Origin: Atrina japonica
Lineage: Eukaryota; Mollusca; Bivalvia; Pterioida; Pinnidae
NCBI GenBank assembly: GCA_030159075.1
Contig: BROG01000025.1
Coordinates: 1,167,501 to 1,231,500, forward strand
Length of the DNA: 64,000 bases
Direction of reading: 5' to 3'
The position numbers and the translations under genes are program-made. This document shows positions 1 through 12,279 of this stretch, piece after piece. Within the stretch, counting starts at the first letter, position 1. Each line of letters starts with the position of its first letter. The notes beneath the pieces are model-generated. The model saw only the letters and a list, made by a program, of their open reading frames with translations. It was not told the origin of the DNA and ran no database searches.

Positions 1-801
1 TATATCTGTGGCTTCGTTCGTGGCAATGAAGTTTTAGTTGCCAATTATTGGAGATATCAATTGAACATTCATTGAGATATTTATTAAAATTATGGGAAAT
101 GGTAGTTACAGTGGCAACTAGGAATGTATTTACTACATGTATTTTGAAAATAGTGAATCCCTTCTTCCTTGCCACTGTAACTAGGAAAAGATATTTTATT
201 ATCATTGATTCCATAATATGTACATATTATCGCAGCAACGACGGCAAAATAAGGCAGGTAATGAAGTACAAATTCTCTCTTGAGCATTTACTTTCAAAGT
301 GAGGATAAATATTTTTCATTGTTATCAAGTGGTTCCATCAAGAGTTTGATGACAAAAAATAAGGCACAGTAATGCTGTTATGATAGGTGCAATGCATTTC
401 CTAGGCCGAAATTCTGTCGCAACTTTAAGTTACTCTTTTTAACTTCCAAATACAATGTATGTAGACTATATCTCCTCACCTATCTCTTTGTTCCCACTTC
501 CCACTGACACATAAATGTATGCTAAGTCTCCACTCCAATTAGTTTGAATTACGATAAAAATTCAAATACTATGATATTAGAATTATGATAACAATTTAAT
601 ACTGTGATAATATGTAACTTCAGTACTAAAAAAGGCAGAGTGAAAAGTGTACTTTCCTAAACTATATATCTATATCAAACCATGTTTACTCTGGGTATGC
701 ACATGTCAAGCATTTAATTTCAGAACTTCAAATATCATAGTCACAATGGATTTAAAACTAACACTAAATGATTGCCCAGTCTCTTCTGTTCTATAAATTT
801 A
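1..801. other. Intergenic, no gene recognised
   Basis: AT-rich sequence with only short open frames. A short inverted similarity exists around 100-240 (a 'ggtagttacagtggcaacta' stretch recurs in the opposite sense near 170), but no protein homology is visible. Confidence 0.5.
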
Positions 802-1091
802 AGAGCCGGTCTGGCTCAGTCGTTACCGCGCTCGACGTTTGATCTTGAGGTCGTGAGTTCAAGTCCAGCCGGCGGCGGATTATTTTCCTTTCCTTCGGAT
901 TTCGGATGAGACAGTAAAACTCGAGGTCCCGTGCCGCAGTAGGTGTCGGCACGTTAAAGAACCCTTACTACTCAATGGCCGTAAGTGCCGAGCATAGGCC
1001 AAAATTTGAAGCCCTTCTCCGGCATTTGGTGATGTCTCTATATGAGTGAAAGATTCTTGAGTGGGACGTTATTAAACAATACACAAACAAA
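802..1091 (+). mobile_element. tRNA-derived SINE, family 1, copy a
   Basis: The head carries tRNA-like promoter boxes: A-box-like ctggctcagtcgttaccgcg and B-box-like gagttcaagtcc. A conserved body follows (aactcgaggtcccgtg; gtcggcacgttaaagaaccc; gcccttctccggcatttggtgatgtc) and then an A/C-rich tail with acaaaca units. It is flanked by a 10-bp direct repeat TCTATAAATT (790-799 and 1092-1101), taken as the target-site duplication. It is not a functional tRNA, because no cloverleaf anticodon arm is maintained. Confidence 0.85.
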
Positions 1092-1734
1092 TCTATAAAT
1101 TCAAATGGATACACTTTACATGGACATCTCCATTAATGTCCAGTATTGACATCAGGAAACACTTAATCAAAATTGTTCAGTATAGAATTTGTGGATAAAA
1201 GATGAAGTGTTTTCCAGGCTATTTATCAAATATTTTTTATTCAGTAGACAGATAATGATTAGATAGGAGCCTTTTTTGCTGACTAAATTCTAATACAGTT
1301 TTATTTATTTTTCATATACCTGTCTCGAGTCAGGTAAATGTACTTGTGCTTAGTCCAGGTGCATGTAGCTATCTGCCAGAGGTCTTACCAATAGTTGAAG
1401 TCCATTTAGTGCCCTTCAGTTGTTTCTATAGATTTTTTTATATATATTTTGACCTAGTGGTCTCATTAATAATTTTGTCATTTAATTATATGTTTCATAA
1501 TAATTAAGATACTATTTTGCATTGTACTTTAGTATCAAAAGTTGTCAAAATATACTAAATATAGTTGTAATCACAGATGCATTTGATGTACATGTATAAT
1601 GATGTTCAGAAACTTTCAGGCTAACACAATTAAGCGCTTTTTCACACAAACTACTGATTTTTCTATAGCTTTAATCTGTAAAAGCAGAAGATTTCATACA
1701 ATATTGCTAACTAGATTGATTTAATATGATTTGA

Positions 1735-1738
<4 letters not shown>

Positions 1739-1801
<63 letters not shown>
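1739..1801. repeat. (TA)n microsatellite
   Basis: About 60 bp of uninterrupted alternating T and A. Confidence 0.95.
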
Positions 1802-1809
<8 letters not shown>

Positions 1810-2355
1810 CAAATTTTGTCCGCTCGCTCCATCAAAAATCTTTCGCATCTGAAAAAATAGAGTTTTGAGAGAAAAAAATTAAATTAATTAAATCGCTCGT
1901 TCGCTCCATATTTTTTCTCAAAAAACAATTAATTAATTTGGCATGGAATTACTTGAACCTTTTTTTGAATCGGGGATATATAATTGAAATTTATTGACAT
2001 TTAAATGTTATACCTAGACTGTGCGTTGATTTTTAATTTCTCACGCAGTTTTTGCCTAGATAATCGAATTTTACCACCACCGATAGATTATTTTTAATAT
2101 TTGTAAAGTAATACTTTAAATTTTTTTTGTACATATATTTCAAATTACCATCCATTTTAAGTAAATGTTGATACAGGAACTATATAATATAACTCCTGAT
2201 GAGAAATGGGTCTTTAGTAGACAACTCTGATATTGTCTCTCTGTTTGTCTATGTATGTGTGTAAACCAGCATGTATATATATATATATGTATAAGTTATA
2301 TTAGAATTCTAAAATCCTATTTTTAAAAAAAAATAACATATGCAGGTAGGTATTT

Positions 2356-2366
2356 ATATCTATCTA

Positions 2367-2402
<36 letters not shown>

Positions 2403-2406
2403 TCTA

Positions 2407-2453
<47 letters not shown>

Positions 2454-2505
2454 GTCTATCTATCTATCTATCTATCTATCGTTCTATCTATCTATCGTTC
2501 TATGC
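2356..2505. repeat. (TCTA/TCTG)n microsatellite
   Basis: Tetranucleotide tract mixing tcta and tctg units. The open frame across it, with Leu/Ser/Val/Tyr periodicity, is a by-product of the repeat. Confidence 0.95.
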
Positions 2506-3289
2506 AATGTTATATCGTTTAGTAGCTCATAATAATTACCAGGACTTTTAATATTAGAAGAATATCTATAAATATTTACAAAACGTTTGTGTTGACAGTT
2601 TTCACTGCGTCACAAATTAGGTCGTCACATACGAATCATTGTTTATCACATGGATACACCAAGGTATACCACAATTTCCCTCTAGAAAATTGCAAAAAGA
2701 ATCAAGTAAGAAAGCAGAATTGATAACGCCATACAGGGACGACATTATATCATAAAAGTATTGAAATATCGTTAATATTTAAGTACTTTACATGACTTAG
2801 CTGAAATGTTATAACAAATTTCGGTATATATCCCATGTTCACTTGCGACAGTTTCATGGAGGATTAAACACTTATCCTATGTTATTCCTCACCAGTTTTC
2901 AGTCATGTGTAATGTATCTATGATCAGCTGTTACCGAACACTGTTTGTACATTATTTACCCACGGGAAGTCATGATACTTTGTGGCAGATCTCCAACAAT
3001 AACAAAACTCATGAAATATATCATACACTGTATGCCTGGAAATTTACGCCTCTGGTTATTTTTGCCTTTGTTCGCCAGAAAACATATTCGCCCCGTCTTA
3101 GATTAGCGCTAAAACATCAGTTTCATGGCTGTAATTAATCAAGAAATAAAACAATATAGTAGGTAGACTTGAATGTTTATTTGGAAATCGTTGAACTGTA
3201 CTATAAAAATGTGATTTCAAACGGGTATCTATCATTGATGTATATATTATCCTTGCATAAGTGCAATATAAGATGTGTTTAAATTCTTT

Positions 3290-3572
3290 CTTTTAGGTAC
3301 ATAGGCATGCATGGAAATTATTAAATTCCTATATCTATTTTGCAAACATTGTTTGAGATACTCAGTTTCGCAATTATTCACTTACAAGTGATTAATTCAA
3401 CCTTACTGTTTATACATGTACACCACACTGGAGCTGACCTTACTTTCACAAAATATATAGAAGTACATGTATATGGTTTTTATGTCTGTGTATATCTCTT
3501 ATTTGTTGTTGTACATCAAGTACAAGTAGTAAAAGTAGAAAAAATGTTTTAGGTAAACACTGCTAATGCCAC
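3290..3572. mobile_element. MITE-T family copy (decayed)
   Basis: Shares the family core: cacactggagctgacctta, cacaaaatatatag, a tgtctgtgtatatctc segment, and the right-end gtacatcaagtacaagtag followed by a decayed ctgctaatgcc terminus. Left terminus is unclear. It encodes no protein. Confidence 0.6.
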
Positions 3573-3960
3573 GTTTAGGAAGATTACAATTTTTATCTGA
3601 ATCATGGATATCAACATCCTGAGTAAACGATCGTAGAAAAGCTTTGAAAAGAGGAAGGGATCGTGTTTCATGTTGACGAAGTCTGGAATCGTGCGTCCCG
3701 TGGACTTGAGTTAGGGATCGTGGTACTCCGTCGAAATGAGACAAGTGTCGTAACAAGCCATTGAACTGAGTCATGGATAGTAGAATTCTGTTGACTTGAG
3801 TCGTGTCATTCTGTTGACCTCTTTCACATTTACCTTAGTAAAGTGCAATGACCTTTCTTGGTCAGAAACTGTATTATCAGCTTAGCCCGAGTAAGCCATC
3901 GTTTCCTTTCTTTTTAACTTTGATCACACATAACATACTTCATGTTACACTTATGTTACC

Positions 3961-4245
3961 GGAGCCGGCCTGGCTCAGTGGGTAGCGCGCTCGACTCTTG
4001 ATCATGAAGTCGTAAGTTCGAGTCCAGCAGGTGGCAGGTTTGTTTTGTCCTTCGGATGAGAGAGTGAAACTCGAGGTCCCGTGTCGCAGTATCTGTCGGC
4101 ACCTAAAAGAACCCTAACTGCTCAATGACCGTAAGTTCCGAGCATAGGCCAAAATTTGAAGCCCTTCACTGGCGTTTGGTGACGTCTCCATATGATTGAA
4201 AGATTCTCGAGTGTGACAATAAACAACAATAAACAAACAAACAAG
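3961..4245 (+). mobile_element. tRNA-derived SINE, family 1, copy b, with perfect 12-bp TSD
   Basis: Complete copy. The tRNA-like head is ggcctggctcagtgggtagc with B-box gttcgagtcc. The standard body follows, then a tail of repeated aataaacaac/acaaacaaac. The flanks carry CTTATGTTACCG at 3950-3961 and again at 4246-4257, a textbook target-site duplication. This defines both ends of the family. Confidence 0.93.
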
Positions 4246-4599
4246 CTTATGTTACCGTATCCATTTCCATTTCTAATTAATCAAGAAATAAAACAATATA
4301 GGAGGTAGTCATGAATGTTTATTTGGAAATCGTTGAACTGTACTATAAAAATGTTATTTCAAACGGGGATCTATTATTGATGTATATATTATCCTTGAAT
4401 AAGTGCAATATAAGATCACAGAAACCGTCGGGATATTCCGGAGACTGTATACAAATATGGTGAACAATGGACTAATATGGACCTCCAGAAAATCAGAGGG
4501 TGGGATAAGGCGTCATGGAGGAGTGAGCGACCGGACAACCCTGTCGTGAGACCACAGTCAAATTCAAATTTGAATTTTAAATATTGAATAGTGTTCTAA

Positions 4600-4775
4600 G
4601 CCACACTCAAAACATTTCATTTAAATGGTGGCAGCCAGTTTCTTATGGTGGAGGAGGGAATCCGGCTACACTGTATCTGGGAAGAGGCCACTGGCCTTCC
4701 GCAAGTAAACTGTCACACTTTCTCATTAAAATCAGCTTAGGTTTCAGGGGTCTCGAGACTTTATAATTCAAAGCG
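4600..4775 (-). mobile_element. SINE family 2 fragment
   Basis: Contains the family 2 body read on the minus strand: cacactcaa, ggtggaggagggaatccgg, gggaagaggccactggccttccgc and tttataattcaaagcgcaat. The same segments occur at 62405-62620, 59045-59230, 56800-56985 and 32641-33200. The tRNA-like head is cut off. Confidence 0.6.
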
Positions 4776-4787
4776 CAATACTCAAGG

Positions 4788-5340
4788 AACACTCTGATTC
4801 CAATAACAAGTACACTGAAGACGATAACATCAAGATGCTTTGGTTTCTAGTAGAAAACATCTTCGTTATTTTTGCGGAAAATGTTTTTCAACAAATTGTC
4901 GGCATTCCAATGGGTAGCAAATGTGCACCTCTCTTGGCTATTTGTATTCATATGAAGCGGAATTTATACAGTCTCTGCTCTCCAAAGGAAATAAACAGTT
5001 ATTATCTCGGTTCAATTTTACTTACAGGTATATTGACGACGTCTTGTCAATAAATAATTCAGAATTTCAGAATTACTTCGGCCAGATGTATCCTTGCTGA
5101 ACGATTGAAATCGTCGTTTAAAAAGTTTTATGGTCAATACGGGGATCTTGTTAAACATTATGAAGTTCCCCTCTCAGTAATATTAGATAGTATTCTGGAG
5201 CACGGCCAAAAACAGTTACTCCCTTTCGCCAATCGCGCTTTTCACTGAACTTGGCCTCTTCACCAAATTTGACCTTTTCATCTAATTTGACCTGTTCATC
5301 AAACTAGAAAGGTTTTCATAGAACATTTGTGACGTGTGGG
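4788..5340 (+). pseudogene. Penelope-like reverse transcriptase remnant
   Basis: Encodes the RT palm segment FQQIVGIPMGSKCAPLLA (about 4886-4939) and, in another frame near 5080-5200, a downstream segment RLKSSFKKFYGQYGDLVKHY. Frame breaks separate them. The order (G-I-P-M-G motif, then a basic K-F-Y-G segment) matches the fuller copy at 54560-55445. The class is inferred from RT motif layout (D-F/V-S-L-Y-T, then G-x-P-M-G); no endonuclease domain is visible. Confidence 0.65.
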
Positions 5341-5519
5341 GCATGCCAGCGTAGGACGCTGATTCCTTCCGAACACCTGGTCCTATCTCGTTTGGGATTT
5401 GCAATTGCTCTTCATGTTGGGACCATTTACACATCTAATTTGTCGTGATCGATTATCAATTGGTACTTCTTCATTTATACTTTGGCCTCTTTTGTAAACT
5501 ATAACTTTGGTATTGTTAA

Positions 5520-5890
5520 AAGGGCATTAGTTGTGTGTTTTCCCAAATTTTGTTTCCCTTTTGTATTACTTAGATAGATATACAAAAACGAAAAAGAGAT
5601 ATACACAGACATAAAAATATTCTTATATTCCTATATATATTTTTTGAAAATTGCTTAAGAAATTCATGTTTGGCACTTTTTCAATTGCAATTGATTAAGC
5701 CAACCTTACTATTTGTAAATGAATACCACACTTGACTCTTGGCATTATTTTCTAAAAAAATAAGAATATAAGATTTTTTTATGCCTGGGTCTAGCTCTTA
5801 TTTGCTACAGTACATCAAGTACAAGTAGTAAAAGTAAAAAAAACCCATAAAAATGTGGGGTTTTTTGGTACACACAGCTAATACTCCCTT
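5520..5890. mobile_element. MITE-T family copy with TTAA at left edge
   Basis: The left end AAGGGCATTAG follows TTAA (5516-5519), and the right end CACAGCTAATactccc is inverted to it. The interior has the tacaagtagtaaaagta segment at the right end. The left flank (5485-5519) is the end of an F repeat. Confidence 0.7.
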
Positions 5891-5934
5891 ATTACAATAC
5901 ATGTATATAGATGATTCAACACGTTGAAATGTTT

Positions 5935-6215
5935 TATATTGTTTATATGTGTAAATCTGACGAGAGGAAATCTGAAATCATGACGTTTTTCGTATGGTTT
6001 TGTTGTTGATTTCCCATCCATGGGTAAAGTCAGGGAAATGTCCTAGTAGGAAGCAAATGTGCTTGATTCTGTGGTGTGCTTAATTTCTAATTCTCTGGGA
6101 TGTATCGCATTCACATTATTATGAAAACAACCATACTTATTAATTAACAAAATGTCGTCGAGATATATTAATGGTAAATCAAATGTCATGGTTCGCATTA
6201 TCCTCTTCAGATCAA
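5935..6215 (-). pseudogene. Penelope-like element fragment, antisense
   Basis: Minus-strand match to the coding part of the 54560-55445 element: the tgatgttctgggatgtatcgcattcacat zone corresponds to the Y-P-S-E-L region, read in reverse. Multiple breaks and no open frame. Confidence 0.5.
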
Positions 6216-6395
6216 GAAGATCCTGAATGTTTCAGTTGAATAAAGGAACATAACGCGTTACAAATCGTTCTTTTTGCTAAAACACATGATCTTCAAACAC
6301 TACATATATATTTTTTATTTATGTATAATAGTGGAAAAAGTAAGTGTGCAGGGCCATCATGCTGTTAAACATACTTTCAAATCATTTAACGATCA

Positions 6396-6471
6396 GATGT
6401 TCGGCGCTTACGGCCATCGAGAAGTGAGGGTTCTTTAACGTGCCGACACCTACTGTGACGAGGGGCCTCGA
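6396..6471 (-). mobile_element. SINE family 1 fragment
   Basis: Only the central body remains (cttacggccatcgagaagtg, gttctttaacgtgccgacac, ctactgtgacgaggggcctcg), antisense to copies a and b. Confidence 0.7.
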
Positions 6472-6554
6472 TATTTCTAATGGCTATCAATGTTTAAATT
6501 CTAAACTCCTCAAAATCTAAGATAGTCATCTTTTTACAGTGGTTTCTTTCAGTC

Positions 6555-6735
6555 GGATATAGAAATATTATTAGGTTTAGTTTTTGGCCTTGTATTATAC
6601 CAGTATGTAATCCACATCTATTTTCAATTCCAGCTCAACTGATGAAGACTTATTGACAGAAGCGACCTTCTTGAACATTTATTTTGGCTTATATTTTGCA
6701 AAACTATAACTTTGGTATTATGCTAATAATATTTA
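6555..6735 (+). repeat. F dispersed repeat
   Basis: Family signature: ggccttgtattataccag, then ccagctcaactgatgaagac, ttattgacagaagcgacc and aaactataactttggtatta. Non-coding. The same order recurs more than ten times in the window on both strands. Confidence 0.75.
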
Positions 6736-7795
6736 TACGCATCCTCATGGATAAAGCGGAATGGTCACGCGAATTAAAGTGTCTATTGAGGAGTTGATTA
6801 TTCCATTAATAGTTTCGATTTGATTTCCAGACATTCTTATGTCCATCGTCCGTTAGTCTTGTCAATATATAATTTAAACCACACAACCTGCATGCTATTC
6901 CGTAAAAATAAACCGTTAGATGACTCACAGTCTAGGTGATCTAAACTTCTGGTATGACAATGTATGTTATAACGATTAATAGTAAATTGTACTGTATTGT
7001 AATGAGGAGATTTAAGTTCCCGGATTGTCCGTTATTATTCTAGATGTTTCGTGCTGGTATCATGTGACTTTGATTTTGGTTAACCATCGCTACTTCCGCA
7101 TTAGGTCGTTTATATATGGTACCAGTGGTCCTATTCACACAGAAACTTAAGTCTAAGAGTTACACTTAATTACAAGCGAAGGAGTATTTCTTTTTTTTTT
7201 TTTAAAAGTTAGACTTACACTTAAGTTTCTTTTTAATAAGGCCCCAGGGGAAAAACACGATTTCATAAAGAAATAAAAATTTCACAAGATTCCACATCTG
7301 GTAAATTGTTCAGACACTAGCGCCTTTCTGGCATAAAAAGATTAGTGACAATCATCTTATCATCCGATATAACTTTATATATCTTTGTTGGTGTATTCAT
7401 GTCTTCATAATCCTCATGCTTGTAAAGAACTTTTAAATCAAGCTCTGTTGCTACTTGACAGTTAATCAAAATAAGTCATGTTTGCGAATAAGTCTGCAAG
7501 ATATACCTTTTCTCTTTGAAAAAGATACCAAATCACTATGAACGTGTTATAAGACATGTTGTAGTATAAAATGATCAACTGGTACCGAAATTGCAGGTAC
7601 TGAGTTTATATATTCGAGGTGTAATATATTCCAGGTATAATCTAAGTGATATTTCGGGTGACAAATAATTCCATGACTTACGTTTGGATTTAATATTCAA
7701 TTGTAGTCCATTTTTCTTGTCACACCCTGTAGACGTTGTGTCATCTCTCATCAATAACAGGGCTACTACAAAAGTTGTCGTCATAAATGGTTCCC

Positions 7796-7900
7796 TGAAT
7801 TTCCATTAAAATTTGTATCCTATATTTAACTCCAGCTCAACCGATGATATCTTCTTGATAGAAACGATTGCTTTGAACATTTGTCATGGCCTTAACATTA
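7796..7900 (+). repeat. F dispersed repeat, partial
   Basis: ccagctcaaccgatgatatc followed by gatagaaacgattgctttga; it stops abruptly at 7900, where promoter-like sequence begins. A second F piece resumes at 8043. Confidence 0.65.
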
Positions 7901-7904
7901 GGTG

Positions 7905-8030
7905 TATGTTATCGTTATCCCCATGAACCCAAGGAAATCTTTCCAACCATCCTATCTTACAAATGGCAATGTTCAATTGACCAAACAAAATCGGTCAGTC
8001 AGGTGATCACATAACCACTATAATAGTTTG
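7905..8030 (+). promoter_or_regulatory. Decayed copy of the gene A promoter, no gene attached
   Basis: About 80-120 bp aligns with the gene A promoter at 9030-9150: cctatcttac, aatggcaatg, GTTCAATTGACCAAACAAA, caggtgatcacataaccact. The TATA box of gene A (actataaaat) reads actataatag here. No signal-peptide exon follows; an F repeat begins at 8043. It looks like a remnant of an array duplication whose gene was lost. Confidence 0.65.
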
Positions 8031-8042
8031 TTCTCTTATACA

Positions 8043-8222
8043 GATTTGGCAATACATTTAAGTTTACTATTTGGTCTTGTATGATACCACCATTATCTTT
8101 CGGAAATACACATTTATTTTAAACTCGAGCTCAACTGTCTTATTGACAGAAACGATCGTTTTGAACATTTGTTTTGGCCTTATAAACTTTAAATTTGGTA
8201 TTGTTGATATTAGTATTATTAT
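8043..8222 (+). repeat. F dispersed repeat
   Basis: Near-complete copy: gatttggcaatacatttaag, ttggtcttgtatgataccac, actcgagctcaactgtctta, ttgacagaaacgatcgtttt, gaacatttgttttggcctta, ttggtattgttgat. Confidence 0.8.
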
Positions 8223-8225
8223 TAT

Positions 8226-8425
8226 TGGTAGCGCAGTGGCACTCGCACTCCAACATTGAGAACCCGGGTTCGAGCCTTTGATTGGATAGGGGATGATGTG
8301 AGATGGTATACCGGTCGCCTAGTCAGACACGTGGGTTTTCTCTCGGTACTCCTTGTTCCTCCCATAGTAAGCACCTGTAACGCCAACATCAGAGCCAATG
8401 AGAGACACGTTGATGTAACTTGTTT
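8226..8425 (+). mobile_element. tRNA-headed SINE-like element, third type
   Basis: tRNA-like promoter elements ggtagcgcagtggcactcgc (A-box-like) and cccgggttcgagcc (B-box-like) are followed by about 150 bp with gataccggtcgcctagtcag and ttttctctcggtactccttg. Found once in the window, so family status rests on the tRNA-like head alone. Confidence 0.5.
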
Positions 8426-9095
8426 GTTAATTGTTGTAAAATAAGTTTAAATCTTTAAGAGTTGAGTGATCTGATTTCTTAGCTTGTAAAATAAATCTTG
8501 TAATGAGATAAATATTCTCTACAAATTACATCAATTAAATCAGTGCAGGAGAATTTCTCACAAGATCAAGGATAATTTGTAATGAAATTGCATTGTTTTG
8601 CCATAGTTTTATAAAAAAAAATTAACTGACCGAAAATTACAATATAATAATATAGAATGAAATGCAACCACCGGGCTAGGGTGAAACCACAGGTTTCATT
8701 TGAGGCGCGAGGTGCCTACAAGGGGTAGGTGTGGGAGGGAGACTGACATTTTTTGTGTAGGCTACAGCCTATTAGCCTATTTGGAATACATGTATATGCC
8801 GCGGATAACAGTCTAGTTTGTGTGCCTTTTTTATTATTTTATCATTTTGCTACACTCGTACATAATATTTTACAGAAATGAATAAAATCCATATTTAATT
8901 TCAAAAAATTCTACATATCATTATCATCGATATTATTTAAATTGGAATATAATTCATTACCATCATATGCCCACTAAAGGCAATCTTGTTCCCTAAATAT
9001 GTTGCCTTTTAAACCGCTTTAAAAACAATTAGTTATACGTTATGCCCATTAACACAAAGACACCTTTCAAACCTTTCTATCTTACACATGGCCAT

Positions 9096-9148
9096 GTTCA
9101 ATTGACCAAACAAATCGCTCATTCAGGTAGTTACAAAACCACTATAAA
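9096..9148 (+). promoter_or_regulatory. Gene A promoter: shared 20-bp motif and TATA box
   Basis: GTTCAATTGACCAAACAAAT (9096-9115) is nearly identical to the motif in gene D and related to those in B, C and E. TATAAA lies at 9143-9148, 47 bp after the motif start (26-28 bp in the other genes) and about 47 bp before the ATG at 9195. Core promoter assignment is inferred from position. Confidence 0.7.
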
Positions 9149-9194
9149 ATCAATGCAAAACCAAATTAAATTGCAGAAAGGATTTTGTTTTACA

Positions 9195-12186
9195 ATGAAG
9201 GTGCTGTTAATAACTGCCTTGTGGATAGCCTCCTGTAGTGGTATGTAGTTTAAACTAACTATCATTCATAATGATATAACAGTATGAACTAAATGTAAAG
9301 GACCTGTGAGTTAATTTCCTGGAATTAACGTGGAATTAATTACCTGCTCAATTCGCATTTTTTTCTTTTACTTTTTTCATATATTTTTACATTTTCATAT
9401 AATTATATATAATTTTTAGCGGAATATGGAACTGCAGGGGGATTTCATGGAGGAAATATAATTTTCGGAAATGCAAACCATAACTCGAATAAGTATCCAG
9501 TGCCAGTGAAGGAAGTCAGGAAAATTCCACTGAAACGTCCTGAGTACCACAAAACTCCATTGCATCCAAAGCCACCGATCCTACCAAAATACTACCCAAA
9601 GCCGTCAAGTTACCATAAACCCCAACCCCACCCATTACCACCAGTATACTCGAAACGCCCTGTTCAGGTGACAAAGGTTGTCCACAAACTACCGTTGAAG
9701 CCCACGGGTTATCGCAAACCCCTGATTCCTGCTAAGCCGCCGACGTATCCAAAGCGTCCATCACAACCTATGACACCACGATATCCCAAGAAAGTAATAA
9801 AACGTCCAATGTACAAGGAACCACCAACATATCCCAAAAAGCCTGCATACAAAAAAGGTTAGTGATTTTTGTATATAATGTTATGGAAAAATAATGCGTA
9901 ACAGTTTTTTTTTAGATTTAAAGGATAAATGAAAGCCTATTTTAATTAATATTATAAAACACAATCCCATATACATGTCTATATATGTATGTGTTCAATA
10001 AACTTATCAGGAATGGCCGTTTCAAGAAAACCGGCATCTGGTGGTCATGGATATTTCCCAAGCAAAGATTCAAAATACAGACCAAAAATTGTTCCAAATT
10101 ACAAACGTGTGGCTAACGTAGCTCCTTTAACGGCGTTTGGTGGATGCCCACATGGGTGGTTACCTTATGGTGGACACTGTTACTACTTCAGCAGAGACAA
10201 AATGAGGTGGTTTGAGGCTTCGGTAAGCATGTGAAATTTGTATTATAATTATATATTATATATAATTGTATATTATATATATATACAATATACAATGTAC
10301 AATATACGAATGACAGTAGAATAATTTTAAAGTTAAATGTTTTTTGTTTTTGTTTTCACTTTGTCCTCATTAAAATTCATGCTGACGGCTTTGAAATAAG
10401 TTTGTGGTTAGAATTATAGATAACTTGTAAAAACTTAGATAACGTGTAAAATCTTGAACGCTCAAGATGTCATTTTCTTGGTTACTCTCACTAGAGATGA
10501 CTGAAAACCACGAAGGATTAGTCTTTAGAAGTATCCATGGTACATGGGTATATTTGTCTGTTCCAAAAGACTACTGAATCCTTTTGATTTCCAGAGATTC
10601 ATGTTTGTCCAATATTCATCACATTTGAACATCCTGAAAATTTATCCTTTGGTGTCTGAGATTTTTTATATTGATAAAAGTGAAAATGTCTTGCCTTAAT
10701 TTTAATAAGCAGACAATCTTGTAGCAAATCAGAAAAGTTTACTTAGATACCTTAATATATACAACATTTCAGATGAAGTGCAGGTATATGGGTGGTTATT
10801 TGGCCGTTGTTGATTCCGCCCACGAAAATAGTTACCTGAAATTAATGGCAGGAAAATACAGATGTAAGTAACACATTATCTTGAAATTAAAATGTTTCAA
10901 TTTTTTCATTCAAACTATTGCTTTTTGTGATAAACTTGGTGACGTTGAATTTAACTATTTTACAGTGAAACCAGGAGTTTGGTTTGGTTTAAATGATATC
11001 TTATTTCCCCAAACGCATAAGTGGTTTTGGGGAAATGGACAGCAACAATGCAAATGGTTTGATTGGTATGGTAAGGGCCCAACCTTTTCGAAAGGAGGAT
11101 ATCGACACTGTGTTGCAATGTGGTGTGACAATAAATGGCAATGGCATGTCCAAAATTGTCATAGCAAGCAGTACTACGTCTGTGAATTAAATCCGGTAAG
11201 CTTAAAATAATGGCATCTATACTAAGTATTTAAAAAATCAACTTGTATGAAGTGTAGTGTAGTTTGTTCACTATTGGTATCACATCGATACCGACCAATT
11301 CATCGTAAAATTAATTACAGTGGAATGATCTAAAAAAAAATAACCTCACTGGAAAGACCACCTGGCGTATTAAGACCGAAAATATTCCGTCACTTGAAAC
11401 TTTCTCAACAACATTACTAAGTCCATATTACCATCTAAGAGACCAGCTCACTAATCAGTTCGGCTAATAGCGAGTTTCTACTTTAGTGGATACCTCTTTG
11501 GACACGAGACCCCCGTACTCTGCATTCCAATTTTCACCCACACCATTTTTGTGTGTAATGGTAACGGATTTGGATTCCCTTACCGGGTTTTACTTTGGTA
11601 TCCGTTCTTTCATATTAACACTGTTGTTTTTTGGCTTCAATGTTTATGCTTTGTAGACTGACACGATTGACTCGGCTATTTAACTTTGATATTTAAAAAT
11701 CCCTAATATTATATTCTATACATAACCGCCCATTTGTGCGTAACATTTAATGTAAGTGTATATTGTAAAATGTGCATACGATATCAAAGGAAAAATCAAT
11801 GCAGATTACCTACCGTACAGCATTTTATATCAAGCTGGCGTCGTAATACATCATTAACAGATTTAACATATCCCTAAAATGATATTCATACGCTTGGATT
11901 TAATCTTCACTTGTAGTACACGACTGATTTAGTTTTTCTTCATTTTTCTTGTCACACCCTGTAGACGTTGTGGCATCTTTCATCATTACCAGAAAGGCAA
12001 CTACAAAAGTTGTCGACAGATATAACTATCTAATTTGCCATACAAAATACTATGTATGGTAAGGGCCATTTTAGCCCCACATCAAATACATTTAATTTCA
12101 CACTATATTGGAAGTACATGTCCTTGTTTAACAAAAAAAGATAGATAATCATTAATGTCCTTACCATACATAATCCTTTAAATCTA

Positions 12187-12279
<93 letters not shown>

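Noticed and set aside
802..880. tRNA gene candidates at SINE heads (also 3961, 8226, 32641, 51774)
   Set aside because: A and B boxes are present but the acceptor, anticodon and T arms do not form a full cloverleaf, and each is joined to a SINE body.
8650..8780. GC-richer patch with gtgaaaccacaggtttcat and gcgaggtgcctacaaggggtag
   Set aside because: Short palindromes only; no second copy in the window and no tRNA or other RNA fold that I could defend.
10993..11190. Alternative frames inside lectin exon 5 (also 24405-24602)
   Set aside because: Shadow frames without Cys pattern or paralogue support.
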